Source: Vogesella mureinivorans (GTDB taxonomy: Bacteria; Pseudomonadota; Gammaproteobacteria; Burkholderiales; Chromobacteriaceae). From it: 64,000 bases of DNA. The first letter of the stretch is position 1, and every line of letters begins with the position of its first letter. This document shows positions 51,246-59,803 of the stretch, piece by piece. Below the pieces are notes generated by a model. It was not told the DNA's origin. It did not search any database and worked only from the letters and a program-made list of their open reading frames with translations. The DNA is taken from the NCBI RefSeq assembly GCF_007644035.1, contig NZ_VMTV02000464.1, positions 62,001-126,000 of the forward strand, in the 5' to 3' direction. A program made the translations under genes and the position numbers.

Positions 51246-52290
51246 GTTCGGCCCCTTTGCGTGGCAGGTGTTTGGCCAGATCGCGCCAGCCGGCCAGCTC
51301 CGGCTCGCCCTCGATACGCTGGCCAAAGAAGCTGACAATGCTGTGGCCGTGGGCGTCGAACGCCTCGATGGCGGTGATGATGCCGTCGCGGGTAGGGCGG
51401 CGTACCAGCCAGATCTCGTGCAGCTGGCTGTCTTGCAGGTGCAGGTTGAAGCCGGGGTCGAGGATGTTCAGCCACTCGCCGATACGCTGCACGCGCTGGA
51501 TGGCACCGCTGTGGATCTGCACCATGCCGCGGTTGCCGACAAACACCATGATGGGCAGCGCGCTGTCGGCGGCGCGGCGCAGCAGGGCGTCTACCGCGTC
51601 GCCGGCCAGCTGCCATGCGTGGCCTGCCGGCGCGTGGCGGAAGGCTTGCTGGCGGGTGAGGCCGTGCTTGCGCAGCAGGCCGTGGAAGTGGTGTACATCC
51701 TGCAGCGCCAGCCAGGCGTCGGCAAAGCCGGCGGCGTCGAAGCCATCTGGCAGCGGCTGGCTGGCCGGCGCGGCTTCGGTATGGCTGCTATCGAATAGCG
51801 GCGTGCTGTGCGCGTCGGCAAACTCGGCCACCAGCGCCTGCCAGGCGGGCACGGCGCTATCGTCTTTCAGGTACAGCTTGTGGATGGCGTGGCCGGCGGC
51901 GTCGTAAAACTGCAGCGAGCGCAGCGTGCCGCGCGGGCTGGCTTGTTCGGCGGCGTAGGCGTGTACCCAGTGCGCGGGAAATAGCCGCAGGTCCAGCGCG
52001 CCCGGGTTCAGCACCAGGCCCACTTTGTCGGATAGCGTCAGGTTGTCGTAGCGGCCGTCTTTTTCGTGCACGGCCAGCGCGTTGCGGGTGATGGCCTTGA
52101 GCGTGCCCAGTGCTGCCAGGCGCGGCAGCAGGGCGGGCAGCTTGCAGCGCAGGCGGGTGCTGCCGGGCAGGCAGGCCAGCAGCTGGGCCTCGCTCACGCC
52201 TAGCGCGGCGGCGGCGTCACGCTGGCGCAGGTGAGTTTGTTCGGCTTTCAGTGCGTCGTAGCGCTGCAGCAGGGTAAGGGGGGCGTTCAT
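51235..52290 (-). CDS. hmuS: Hemin-degrading/heme-chaperone protein HmuS
   Basis: A protein of 351 residues with the two HemS-type repeats (about 20-165 and 190-345). The pattern LKAITRNALAVHEKDGRYDN, KVGLVLNPGALDLRLFPAHW and the matching VFVGNRGMVQIHSG is typical. The second repeat has FDAHGHSIVSFFGQR. It binds or breaks down incoming heme. Overlaps hmuT by 11 bp. Confidence 0.93.
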   Translation of the reverse strand: MNAPLTLLQRYDALKAEQTHLRQRDAAAALGVSEAQLLACLPGSTRLRCKLPALLPRLAALGTLKAITRNALAVHEKDGRYDNLTLSDKVGLVLNPGALDLRLFPAHWVHAYAAEQASPRGTLRSLQFYDAAGHAIHKLYLKDDSAVPAWQALVAEFADAHSTPLFDSSHTEAAPASQPLPDGFDAAGFADAWLALQDVHHFHGLLRKHGLTRQQAFRHAPAGHAWQLAGDAVDALLRRAADSALPIMVFVGNRGMVQIHSGAIQRVQRIGEWLNILDPGFNLHLQDSQLHEIWLVRRPTRDGIITAIEAFDAHGHSIVSFFGQRIEGEPELAGWRDLAKHLPRKGAEHVA

Positions 52291-52300
52291 GTCTGTCCTT

Positions 52301-54400
52301 TCAGAAGCGGGTTTCCAGGCTGGCGCTCACACTGCGGCCGGCCTGGGCGTAGAAGTCGACAGCGCTGCCGGTGAGGCTTTTCACGTCGGCCCACTGCCAG
52401 TATTTTTTGTCGCCCACGTTGTGCACGGTGGCGCGCAGCGTGGTGTGCTTGGCCAGCTTCAGCCAGCCGCCCACGTCCAGCGTGGCGTAGCCGGGGGCTT
52501 TGAACTGGCTGGCGCTGGCAGCGCGGGTTTTGGCGGCCACCATGGTCAGCAGGGCATCGCTGCCCCATTGCCCCTGCTGGTAATGCGCGCCGAGCGTGGC
52601 TTTCAGCGGATCGATGCTGTTGAGCGGCGTGCCGGTTTTGCGGTTGCTGCCGTGCGCCCAGGCCAGGCTGCCGTCCAGCTGCAGGGCATGGCTGGCCTGC
52701 CAGCCGGCGCGGGCTTCCACGCCGTGGGTTTGTACGCTGTCCAGGTTCTGGTACTGGAAGATGCCGCGTGGCGAGGCGCTGTCGGCACCCAGCGTGACGG
52801 TGTCGATGAAGTGGTTGTAGCGGTTATAGAAGGTGGTAAGTTGGCCGCTGATGCTGCCTTGCTGGTACTTGCTGCCCAGCTCGATACCACGCGAGGTTTC
52901 CGATTTCAGGCTGGCGTTGGGGATGATGCGGTAGCCAGCCTGCGCGTTGTTGAAGGTCATGAACGAGCTATCGAACGGCGGCGCGCGAAAGCCGGTGCTG
53001 AGGTTAGCAAAACCGGTGAGCCCGCTGGCCAGCGGCAGGCTCAGGCCCAGCCGTGGCGACCAGGCGCTGTCTTCAAAGCGGCTTACCGGCACCGCGCCGC
53101 CGCTGCTGGCCTGATAGATGGCGTCGCTTTGCGGCGTCATGGTGTAGCGGTCGTAGCGCAGCGCCGGGGTAAGGGTAAGGCTGCCCAGGCGGAACTGGTC
53201 TTGTACGAACAGCCCCAGGCGCTCGCTGCGGTTATCGGGGAAGGTTTTGCTGCTGGTGGTGGTGCTGCCGCTGGTGCTGCGGGTCAGGCGGCTGGTCTCT
53301 GTGCGGGTGGCTTCCACGCCGGCCAGCACGCGGTGTTCGCCCAGGCGCCATTCCAGCTGGCCGTCCAGCCCGCTGATGTCCTGGTCGAAGCGGTGGTTTT
53401 CGTAGCGGGTGCCGGTGTTGCGTACCTCTACCGCCTTGTCTTCATTGCGCAGTGTTTGCTGGTATAGCTTGAGGTTGGCCGCAGCCAGGCTACCGTCGCC
53501 CTGGTAGCGGTATTCGGCGCTGTAGCGCTGGCGGCGGGTGTCGTCGTCGCTGTCGCGGTCGCGCACGGTATAGCCGGTGGCGGCGCCACGGGCGCTGAGC
53601 AGCTCGGTCTGGCGCTGGCGGTCGAAGCTTTCCACGCCCAGCAGCAGCTGGTGCGGGCCGTCCTGGCCTAGCGCTACCTTGGCCAGCACGTTGCGGGTGT
53701 CGGTGAGCTGCGGGTCGGCCACGGTGCGCTGGCCGCCTTCTATGTCGCGGCTGGCCGGGGTGTCCAGCGCATGCGCGCGGCGCTGGGTCAGCATCAGCAG
53801 CGCGGCGGTGTTGTCGCCAGCGGCGGCCACACTGGCGGTGCTGGCGCTGCCGTGGCGGGCGCCATCGTACGATTGCTTCAGGCCAAAGTGCAGCGGCTTG
53901 TCACGGTCGACGAAGTCGGCGGGCTCGAAGGTGTGCTGGCTGATCACGCCGCCAATGGCGTCGCTACCGAACAGTGCCGACGCCGGGCCCTTGATGATGT
54001 CGATCTGGCGCAGGGTGTCCGGCTCTACCAGGTCGCGGCCGGAGATGGCGCCGCTGCCGCTCATATAGGCTTCGGGCAGGCGGGTGCCGTCTACCTGCAT
54101 CAGGATGCGGTTGGTTTCGATGCCGCGTATGGTTACGCCGGCATTGCCGCGCCGGCCCTGGTCGCCCGGCACCGATACGCCGGGCTCCTGCGCTAGCAGG
54201 CTGTCCAGGTCGCTGGCGTGCTGGCGGTCCAGCTGTTTGCGGCCAACTGCCGAGATATTCGGCGCGGTATCAGCCAGCTGCTCGCTGATGCGGTTGGCGG
54301 TGACCGTGGTGGTTTCCAGCACGGTGGGGGTGTCGGCAAAAACAGGCAGGGCCACTGTCGTCAGACAGATGCCCGCCAGGGTAATACGATCCTTGGACAC
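52301..54400 (-). CDS. hmuR: TonB-dependent heme receptor
   Basis: A protein of 699 residues. A signal peptide (MSKDRITLAGICLTTVALPVFA) precedes the plug (about 30-150: QEPGVSVPGDQGRRGNAGVT, IKGPASALFGSDAIGG) and a 22-strand-type barrel ending in Phe. A hemin-receptor signature (FRAPPFDSSF, and a barrel His near the middle) fits. The start is a GTG with AGGAG 7 nt upstream. It lies downstream of hemP in a Fur-type unit. Confidence 0.93.
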   Translation of the reverse strand: MSKDRITLAGICLTTVALPVFADTPTVLETTTVTANRISEQLADTAPNISAVGRKQLDRQHASDLDSLLAQEPGVSVPGDQGRRGNAGVTIRGIETNRILMQVDGTRLPEAYMSGSGAISGRDLVEPDTLRQIDIIKGPASALFGSDAIGGVISQHTFEPADFVDRDKPLHFGLKQSYDGARHGSASTASVAAAGDNTAALLMLTQRRAHALDTPASRDIEGGQRTVADPQLTDTRNVLAKVALGQDGPHQLLLGVESFDRQRQTELLSARGAATGYTVRDRDSDDDTRRQRYSAEYRYQGDGSLAAANLKLYQQTLRNEDKAVEVRNTGTRYENHRFDQDISGLDGQLEWRLGEHRVLAGVEATRTETSRLTRSTSGSTTTSSKTFPDNRSERLGLFVQDQFRLGSLTLTPALRYDRYTMTPQSDAIYQASSGGAVPVSRFEDSAWSPRLGLSLPLASGLTGFANLSTGFRAPPFDSSFMTFNNAQAGYRIIPNASLKSETSRGIELGSKYQQGSISGQLTTFYNRYNHFIDTVTLGADSASPRGIFQYQNLDSVQTHGVEARAGWQASHALQLDGSLAWAHGSNRKTGTPLNSIDPLKATLGAHYQQGQWGSDALLTMVAAKTRAASASQFKAPGYATLDVGGWLKLAKHTTLRATVHNVGDKKYWQWADVKSLTGSAVDFYAQAGRSVSASLETRF

Positions 54401-54466
54401 GGATCTTCTCCTGTATGCGTGGCACCGTGGCTGGCGATGGCTGGCTCGGTGGGGTGGGTTGCGGTG

Positions 54467-54637
54467 TTACTTCACCAGTATCAGTTTGTCGTTTTGCGTC
54501 AGTTGCAGGCGGTAGTACTCGCCACGGTGGCAGATCAGCAGCTGGCGGTCGCGCGCAAACAGGGTGCGCGTATCCAGTACCGTGTAGGGCTGCTTGTCGG
54601 CGGCGGTTTGCGGCCGCGGTGCGGGTGCTTGCGTCAT
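54467..54637 (-). CDS. hemP: Hemin uptake protein HemP (ChuP-like)
   Basis: A protein of 56 residues, ending RQLLICHRGEYYRLQLTQ with KLILVK, the HemP signature. It starts at an ATG preceded by AAAGGAGGTGA, a near-ideal ribosome site. In Chromobacterium violaceum a similar chuPRSTUV operon has this protein as a post-transcriptional activator of receptor genes, so it may coordinate both receptors here. It is the first gene of the heme operon, close to a Fur-type box. Confidence 0.93.
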   Translation of the reverse strand: MTQAPAPRPQTAADKQPYTVLDTRTLFARDRQLLICHRGEYYRLQLTQNDKLILVK

Positions 54638-54649
54638 GATGTCACCTCC

Positions 54650-54672
54650 TTTGATGATAATAATTCCTATTT
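54650..54672 (-). promoter_or_regulatory. Fur-type box of the heme operon
   Basis: TGATGATAATAATTCCTATT-like AT-rich sequence; on the minus strand it contains GAATTATTATCATC, a partial Fur box, 13 bp before the hemP start. Confidence 0.5.
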
Positions 54673-54812
54673 GCTTTTGTGGCAACGGTCGCATGCAGGC
54701 ACAAAGCTGCCACGTTTTGGCATGGCCAACGCAGCGAAGCCGCGTGTTTGTGGTGGCAGGGCTGGATTGTTGCAATGCGGTAAACCCGAATTGACGGCAT
54801 TTGCGCGGGTTA

Positions 54813-54838
54813 TTGATAATATTGATAACTATTATCAA
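54813..54838. promoter_or_regulatory. Fur box of the siderophore receptor
   Basis: TTGATAAT, 10 bp, ATTATCAA is a perfect inverted repeat around GATAACT; it matches the Fur consensus of repeated GATAAT units and lies 11 bp before the receptor ATG. Confidence 0.8.
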
Positions 54839-54849
54839 CAAGGAAAATC

Positions 54850-56931
54850 ATGTCTTTGCCCCGTCAGGTTTGTGTTCCCGTGCTGCTGCTGGCCCCGTTG
54901 GCGGCACTGGCTGCCGATGAAGCCACGCTGGACACCGTTACCGTCACGGCCAGCCCGGCTGCCGCTACCGATGGCTACCAGCCCGGCCGCAGTGCCGTGG
55001 CCGGCCGCGAGCAGGATGTGCTGGCCATTCCGCGTGCGGTGCAGCAGGTCAGTGCCCAGCAAATCCGCGATAAGCAGGCGCAAAGCCTGGCCGACGTAGT
55101 GACTAGCGTGAGCGGCGTACAGGAAACCAATACCCTGGCTGGTTTGCAGGACAGTTTTACCCGGCGCGGTTTTGGCGAGCGCAACGACGGCAGCGTGCTG
55201 CGTGATGGTGCGCGCTCTTTCCTGATGAAGAATTTCGATGCCACTACCGAGTCGGTAGAGGTACTCAAAGGGCCCGCATCCTTGCTGTACGGTATCCAGG
55301 AGCCGGGCGGCGTGATCAACGTCATCAGCAAAAAGCCGCAGTTCACCCGGCAGGGCAGCATCAGCGTGCAGGCCAGCAGCTTTGGCGGCACCGACAGCAC
55401 GCTGGACCTGACCGGCCCGCTAGGCGAGGGCAACCTGGCCTACCGGCTAGTGGCCCAGTACCAGGACAACGACTACTGGCGCAATTTCGGCAGCATCCGC
55501 CGCAGCATGGTGGCGCCATCGCTGCTGTGGGACGACGGCGATAACCGCCTGTTGCTGGCTTACCAGTACACCGATTTCCTGCAGCCATGGGACCGCGGCA
55601 CTGTCTTCAGCGGTGGCCAGGCTATCCGGGTGGCGCGCGAAACCCGGCTGGGCGACGTGCTGGACCAGGCCGAAGGCACCACCCAGTCGGCCAGCGCGGT
55701 ATACACCCGCCAGCTGGACGAGCGCTGGCAGTGGAGAACGCAGCTGTCGTGGAGCGACATCCAGTACAGCAACTACGAGACGCGCGTTACCGCCTTCAAT
55801 GCCGGCACCGGTGCGCTGACCCGCCGTCTGGATGGCAATGTGGTGCACAACCGCCAGGCCGGGCTCAGTAGCCAGCTCTACGGCGATATCACGCTGTGGG
55901 GCCAGACGCATAATCTGACAGCCGGCATCGATCTGACCCGCTCGCAGGAGGCGCGCGAGAATACCTATCGCGGCAATGCCGGCAGCCAGACGCAGCTCAA
56001 TGCGTACACGCCGGTTTACGGCCGGGTATCGCTGGCCAATACGGCACTGAGCACCAGCGTGAGCGATAACCGCAGCGACATCGACACCCGATCGCTGCTG
56101 CTGATGGACGACTGGGCGCTGACGCCACGGCTGAGCACCAGCGTGGGGCTGCGCTACCAGCACTACCACCAGGAAGACGGCGTGGGCCGCCCGTACGCGG
56201 TGACCTCGCGCGCCAGTGGCAGCACCAGCCTGCCGCAGCTGGCCGTGCTGTACAAGCTGACTCCGTCGCTGTCGGCGTATGGCAGCTACAGCGAATCGTT
56301 CGAGCCCAATGCCGCCAGCGACAGCAGCAGCTTTGCCCCGGAAACCGGCCAGGCCTACGAGGCGGGGCTGAAATGGGGTGGTGCCGGGCTGGGTGCCACG
56401 CTGGCCGTGTTCGACATGCAAAAGCGCAACGTACTGGTAACCGAAAACAACGTGAGCAGCGCCATCGGTAAGGTGCGCTCGCAAGGCGTGGAGCTGGATG
56501 TGTCCGGTGCGCTCAGCCGCCGCTTATCCGCCGCGCTGGCGCTGGCCTACACCGATGCCGTGGTGAAGGAGGATGCCGCAGCCTACGTAGGCAAGCAGCT
56601 GTACAACGTGGCCCGCCATAGTGGCAGCGCCTCGTTGGCCTACGATCTGGGGGTGGACAGTTTCGGTAACGCCTGGCGTACCGGCGGCGGCGTGCGCTAC
56701 GTCGGCGAGCGTCAGGGCGACCGCGCCAACAGTTTCACCCTGCCGGCCTACACCGTGGCCGACCTGTTTGTCGGCTGGCAAACCCGCTTGCAGGGGCGCA
56801 AGCTGGACATTCAGGCCAACCTGAAAAACGTGTTCGACAAGACCTACTACACCTCCACTGCCGGCAGCAACCTCACCGTCCGGGTGGGCGATCCGCGCGA
56901 GCTGCTGGTGAAGGCGTCGCTGGCGTTCTGA
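54850..56931 (+). CDS. TonB-dependent siderophore receptor
   Basis: A protein of 693 residues. A signal peptide (MSLPRQVCVPVLLLAPLAALA) precedes a TonB box-like TLDTVTVTA, the plug (about 60-160: SFTRRGFGERNDGSVLRDG, VEVLKGPASLLYGIQEPGG) and the barrel ending KASLAF. It is of the FhuE/FoxA-like class for hydroxamate or other ferric siderophores. The exact siderophore is unknown, and no synthesis genes are here. It is divergent from hemP with a Fur box between. Confidence 0.92.
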   Translation: MSLPRQVCVPVLLLAPLAALAADEATLDTVTVTASPAAATDGYQPGRSAVAGREQDVLAIPRAVQQVSAQQIRDKQAQSLADVVTSVSGVQETNTLAGLQDSFTRRGFGERNDGSVLRDGARSFLMKNFDATTESVEVLKGPASLLYGIQEPGGVINVISKKPQFTRQGSISVQASSFGGTDSTLDLTGPLGEGNLAYRLVAQYQDNDYWRNFGSIRRSMVAPSLLWDDGDNRLLLAYQYTDFLQPWDRGTVFSGGQAIRVARETRLGDVLDQAEGTTQSASAVYTRQLDERWQWRTQLSWSDIQYSNYETRVTAFNAGTGALTRRLDGNVVHNRQAGLSSQLYGDITLWGQTHNLTAGIDLTRSQEARENTYRGNAGSQTQLNAYTPVYGRVSLANTALSTSVSDNRSDIDTRSLLLMDDWALTPRLSTSVGLRYQHYHQEDGVGRPYAVTSRASGSTSLPQLAVLYKLTPSLSAYGSYSESFEPNAASDSSSFAPETGQAYEAGLKWGGAGLGATLAVFDMQKRNVLVTENNVSSAIGKVRSQGVELDVSGALSRRLSAALALAYTDAVVKEDAAAYVGKQLYNVARHSGSASLAYDLGVDSFGNAWRTGGGVRYVGERQGDRANSFTLPAYTVADLFVGWQTRLQGRKLDIQANLKNVFDKTYYTSTAGSNLTVRVGDPRELLVKASLAF

Positions 56932-56951
56932 GGTAGCAACACACCATAAAG

Positions 56952-56987
56952 AAACCGCCCGTCCGGCAGCGCCGGCGGGCGGTTTTT
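56952..56987 (+). terminator. Intrinsic terminator after the siderophore receptor
   Basis: AAACCGCCCG, a one-base bulge, CCGGC, AGC loop, then GCCGG and CGGGCGGTTT followed by TT. It lies 20 bp after the stop. Confidence 0.9.
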
Positions 56988-57020
56988 GATGGAGTCGGAC
57001 GCGGTGCCCTGCGGCCAACC

Positions 57021-58220
57021 TTACCAGTTGCTTTCGCGCTCTGGCGTGGCGGTAATCTGGTGGATGGACAGGTCGGCGCCATTGAACTCTTCTTCTTCCG
57101 ACAAACGAATGCCCACGGTTTTCTTCAGCACGCCGTACACGATATAGCCACCGCCAAAGCCCACGGCCACGCCGCCAGCGGTGCCGGCCAGCTGCGACAG
57201 TAGCGTCACGCCGCCGGCTCCGCCCAGCGCTTCCAGGCCAAAGATACCGGCAGCAATGCCGCCCCATGCGCCGCACAGGCCGTGCAGCGGCCATACGCCC
57301 AGTACGTCGTCGATCTTCCAGCGGTTTTGTGTGAGGGTGAACAGCCACACAAACATGGCACCGGCCACGCCACCTACGACCAGTGCGCCAATCGGGTGCA
57401 TGATGTCGGAGCCGGCGCATACGGCCACCAGGCCGGCCAGTGGGCCGTTATGGATAAAGCCCGGGTCGTTCTTGCCCAGCCACATCGCGGTCAGCGTGCC
57501 GCCTACCATGGCCATCAGCGAGTTCATCGCTACCAGGCCCGAGATACCGGCTACTTTTTGCGCGCTCATCACGTTAAAGCCGAACCAGCCCACAATCAGG
57601 ATCCACGCGCCCAGCGCCAGGAAGGGGATGGACGACGGCGGGTGGGCGGCTACGCGGCCTTCCTTGGTGTAGCGGCCACGGCGTGCGCCCAGGTGCAGTA
57701 CGGCAGCCAGGCCGATCCAGCCGCCTACGGCGTGTACCACCACCGAGCCGGCAAAATCGTGAAACGGTGCGCCCAGGTTGGCCGCCAGCCAGTCTTGTAC
57801 GCCAAAGTGGCCGTTCCAGGCAATGCCTTCAAAAAACGGGTACACCAGGCCCACCAGCAGGAAGGTTGCAGCCGACTGCGGGTGGAATTTGGCGCGCTCG
57901 GCAATACCGCCAGACACGATGGCGGGGATGGCGGCGGCGAAGGTCAGCAGGAAGAAAAACTTCACCAGCTCGTAGCCGTTGGCTTGGCTGATGTGCTGTA
58001 CATCGGCCAGAAAGTTCACGCCGTAGGCGATGCTGTAGCCGATGAAAAAGTAGGCAATGGTAGAGACGGCAAAGTCGGTCAGGATCTTGACCAGTGCATT
58101 GACCTGGTTTTTCTTGCGCACGGTGCCCAGCTCCAGAAAGGCAAAGCCGGCGTGCATGGCCAGGATCATCACGGCGCCCAGCAGCAGAAACAGTACGTCG
58201 TTAGGGGTAGTGGCAGGCAT
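57021..58220 (-). CDS. amtB: Ammonium transporter
   Basis: A protein of 399 residues with eleven membrane helices. It has AFLELGTVRKKNQVN, GIAERAKF, the signature DFAGSVVVHAVGGWIGLAA with the first pore His, and PLHGLCGAWGGIAAGIFG with the second. It moves ammonium into the cell. There is no glnK next to it. It is monocistronic behind a sigma-54 promoter at 58255-58271. The stop overlaps a copy of TGCGGCCAACCTT. Confidence 0.95.
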   Translation of the reverse strand: MPATTPNDVLFLLLGAVMILAMHAGFAFLELGTVRKKNQVNALVKILTDFAVSTIAYFFIGYSIAYGVNFLADVQHISQANGYELVKFFFLLTFAAAIPAIVSGGIAERAKFHPQSAATFLLVGLVYPFFEGIAWNGHFGVQDWLAANLGAPFHDFAGSVVVHAVGGWIGLAAVLHLGARRGRYTKEGRVAAHPPSSIPFLALGAWILIVGWFGFNVMSAQKVAGISGLVAMNSLMAMVGGTLTAMWLGKNDPGFIHNGPLAGLVAVCAGSDIMHPIGALVVGGVAGAMFVWLFTLTQNRWKIDDVLGVWPLHGLCGAWGGIAAGIFGLEALGGAGGVTLLSQLAGTAGGVAVGFGGGYIVYGVLKKTVGIRLSEEEEFNGADLSIHQITATPERESNW

Positions 58221-58254
58221 CTCTTGCTCCCTGATGGATATTATGGTGCAGAGT

Positions 58255-58271
58255 GAGCAATAACAGTGCCA
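58255..58271 (-). promoter_or_regulatory. Sigma-54 promoter of amtB
   Basis: Minus strand TGGCACT-GTTA-TTGCTC: GG and GC are 10 nt apart with all key bases matching. Transcription would start near 58245, 25 nt before the amtB start, whose GGGAG is 6 nt upstream. Confidence 0.88.
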
Positions 58272-58436
58272 GATGACCGTTTTAGGTGCGCAGCAGTAAA
58301 GAAGCCAGTGTGGTTAGCTGGCTATGCGTTTGGCGTGATGGGCTTTGGTGCAATTCGGCTGCAAGTGTTTGGTGCAGATACCTTTTTATGCACCGTTATT
58401 GTGCTGGTGTGCACCGGTATGGTTGGCCGTAGCAGG

Positions 58437-59060
58437 CTAGCTTTGCCCCTGGTAGCCGGGCCAGCGTTGCAAGCTAACGCGCTGGGCCGGCTGGCCAGCG
58501 TACTGCAGCTTGCAGTCCAGCGGCGTGGGTGCGCTGATGGCCAGCAGCAGGCCCTGTTCCGGTAGCGCCAAGTGGGCGGCGTAGTGGTCTAGCTGGTGGA
58601 TATGGCGGGTTTCTGCGGGTGTTTCCCAGCGGCGGCCGTGGTATTTGCCCAGCGCCTCTTTCAGTGTCCATACCGCCCAGAATGGTTCGCCGGGCAAGGT
58701 AATGACTGGCTGTGCGGCCAACCATGCCGACTCATCTGCAGCCAGCAGCTCGCCCAGTGCGGCGGGCGCGGGGGCCGTGGTTTGCTCCAGGTCCAGGCCC
58801 AGCGGGCGGCATACCGATACCGCCGCGGCGACCCACGGCCCGCTATGGCTGATGGACAGGCCCAATGGGGCGGGGGCGCCTTCCAGCAGCAGACAGGGTG
58901 GCTTATCGCTATCCATGGCGAAGTGGCGCAGCGGCAGCGACATCAGCTGCGAGGCAGCCTGTAGCGCCAGCTGGCGGCCCAGGCTTTTCAGGGCTTCGCG
59001 CTGTGCCTGCGTATCGTCTGGCAGCGCTGGCAGTCGGTCCAGCAGGATCAGGGTATTCAT
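58437..59060 (-). CDS. 4'-phosphopantetheinyl transferase
   Basis: A protein of 207 residues. It has LSISHSGPWVAAAVS, the magnesium site LGLDLEQTTAP and WAVWTLKEALGKYHG, the Sfp-type signature. It transfers phosphopantetheine to carrier proteins. No NRPS or PKS gene is nearby, so the target lies elsewhere in the genome. It is transcribed away from Lrp toward amtB. Confidence 0.9.
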   Translation of the reverse strand: MNTLILLDRLPALPDDTQAQREALKSLGRQLALQAASQLMSLPLRHFAMDSDKPPCLLLEGAPAPLGLSISHSGPWVAAAVSVCRPLGLDLEQTTAPAPAALGELLAADESAWLAAQPVITLPGEPFWAVWTLKEALGKYHGRRWETPAETRHIHQLDHYAAHLALPEQGLLLAISAPTPLDCKLQYAGQPAQRVSLQRWPGYQGQS

Positions 59061-59134
59061 TGCGGGTGGGTGGATACGGTTGTCATGGTCGGCAGCTTAG
59101 CAGGAAGCACGGATAAGTCACGTAACAATGCGCC

Positions 59135-59611
59135 CTAGCTATCCAGATTCAGTAGCCAGCTTTCCTTGACTTCTTCCATCACCACATAGCTGCGCGATTC
59201 GTTGGCCTGCGGCAGTTTCAGCAGGATATCGCCCAGGATCTTGCGGTACATGGACATGTCCGGCAGGCGCACCTTTAATAAATAGTCGTACTCACCGGAT
59301 ACCAGGTGGCACTCCATGATGTCCGGCAGCTTTTGTACCTCGCGGCGAAAGGCGTCGAAGATATCGCCGGACTTGGCCGACAGCTTGATCTCCACAAATA
59401 CCAGCAGGCTGGCACCTAGCGCTTGCGGGTTCAGGCGCGCGTGGTAGCCCTCGATCACGCCCTCGCGCTCTAGCCGGCGCACGCGTTCGGTACACGGCGT
59501 GGTGGACAGGCCGACTTTTTCCGCCAGCTCGGTCATGGCAATGCGGGCGTTGGCCTGCAAGTGCTGCAGGATTTTGATGTCCAGTTTGTCCAGCTGGCGC
59601 GTTTTGTCCAT
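59135..59611 (-). CDS. Lrp/AsnC-family regulator
   Basis: A protein of 158 residues. The N-terminal helix-turn-helix (about 5-55: LDIKILQHLQANARIAMTEL, VGLSTTPCTERVRRLEREGV) precedes the RAM domain (about 70-150: VFVEIKLSAKSGD). It is divergent from dadA-alr, its likely target, with alanine as the probable effector. The ATG at 59611 is used; a GTG at 59629 with AGG upstream is possible. Confidence 0.9.
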   Translation of the reverse strand: MDKTRQLDKLDIKILQHLQANARIAMTELAEKVGLSTTPCTERVRRLEREGVIEGYHARLNPQALGASLLVFVEIKLSAKSGDIFDAFRREVQKLPDIMECHLVSGEYDYLLKVRLPDMSMYRKILGDILLKLPQANESRSYVVMEEVKESWLLNLDS

Positions 59612-59753
59612 GGTGCGTTGCGGTTTCACTATTTATGCCTTTTTTTGCAGTGGTATCAACTGGCTGTTTATTAAATATAAGTGAAAAAAACTGCGTTTTA
59701 ATCAATATACTACGCAAATTCACTGAGCGGCAAAAGCCGCCGATTGCACACAC

Positions 59754-59778
59754 AACAGGACAGCCGCGCTGTCCTGTT
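59754..59778 (+). promoter_or_regulatory. Hairpin in the dadA leader
   Basis: AACAGGACAGC-CGC-GCTGTCCTGTT is a perfect 11-bp stem with a 3-nt loop, 25 bp before the dadA ATG. It may be an attenuating or protective RNA stem, or an operator in DNA form. Confidence 0.55.
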
Positions 59779-59803
59779 TCAACAGGGTAGCCTGGAGGTA
59801 AAC

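Noticed and set aside
58266-58565. A 99-codon frame between amtB and the phosphopantetheinyl transferase.
   Set aside because: It overlaps the sigma-54 promoter and the 3' end of the transferase, has no ribosome site and resembles nothing.
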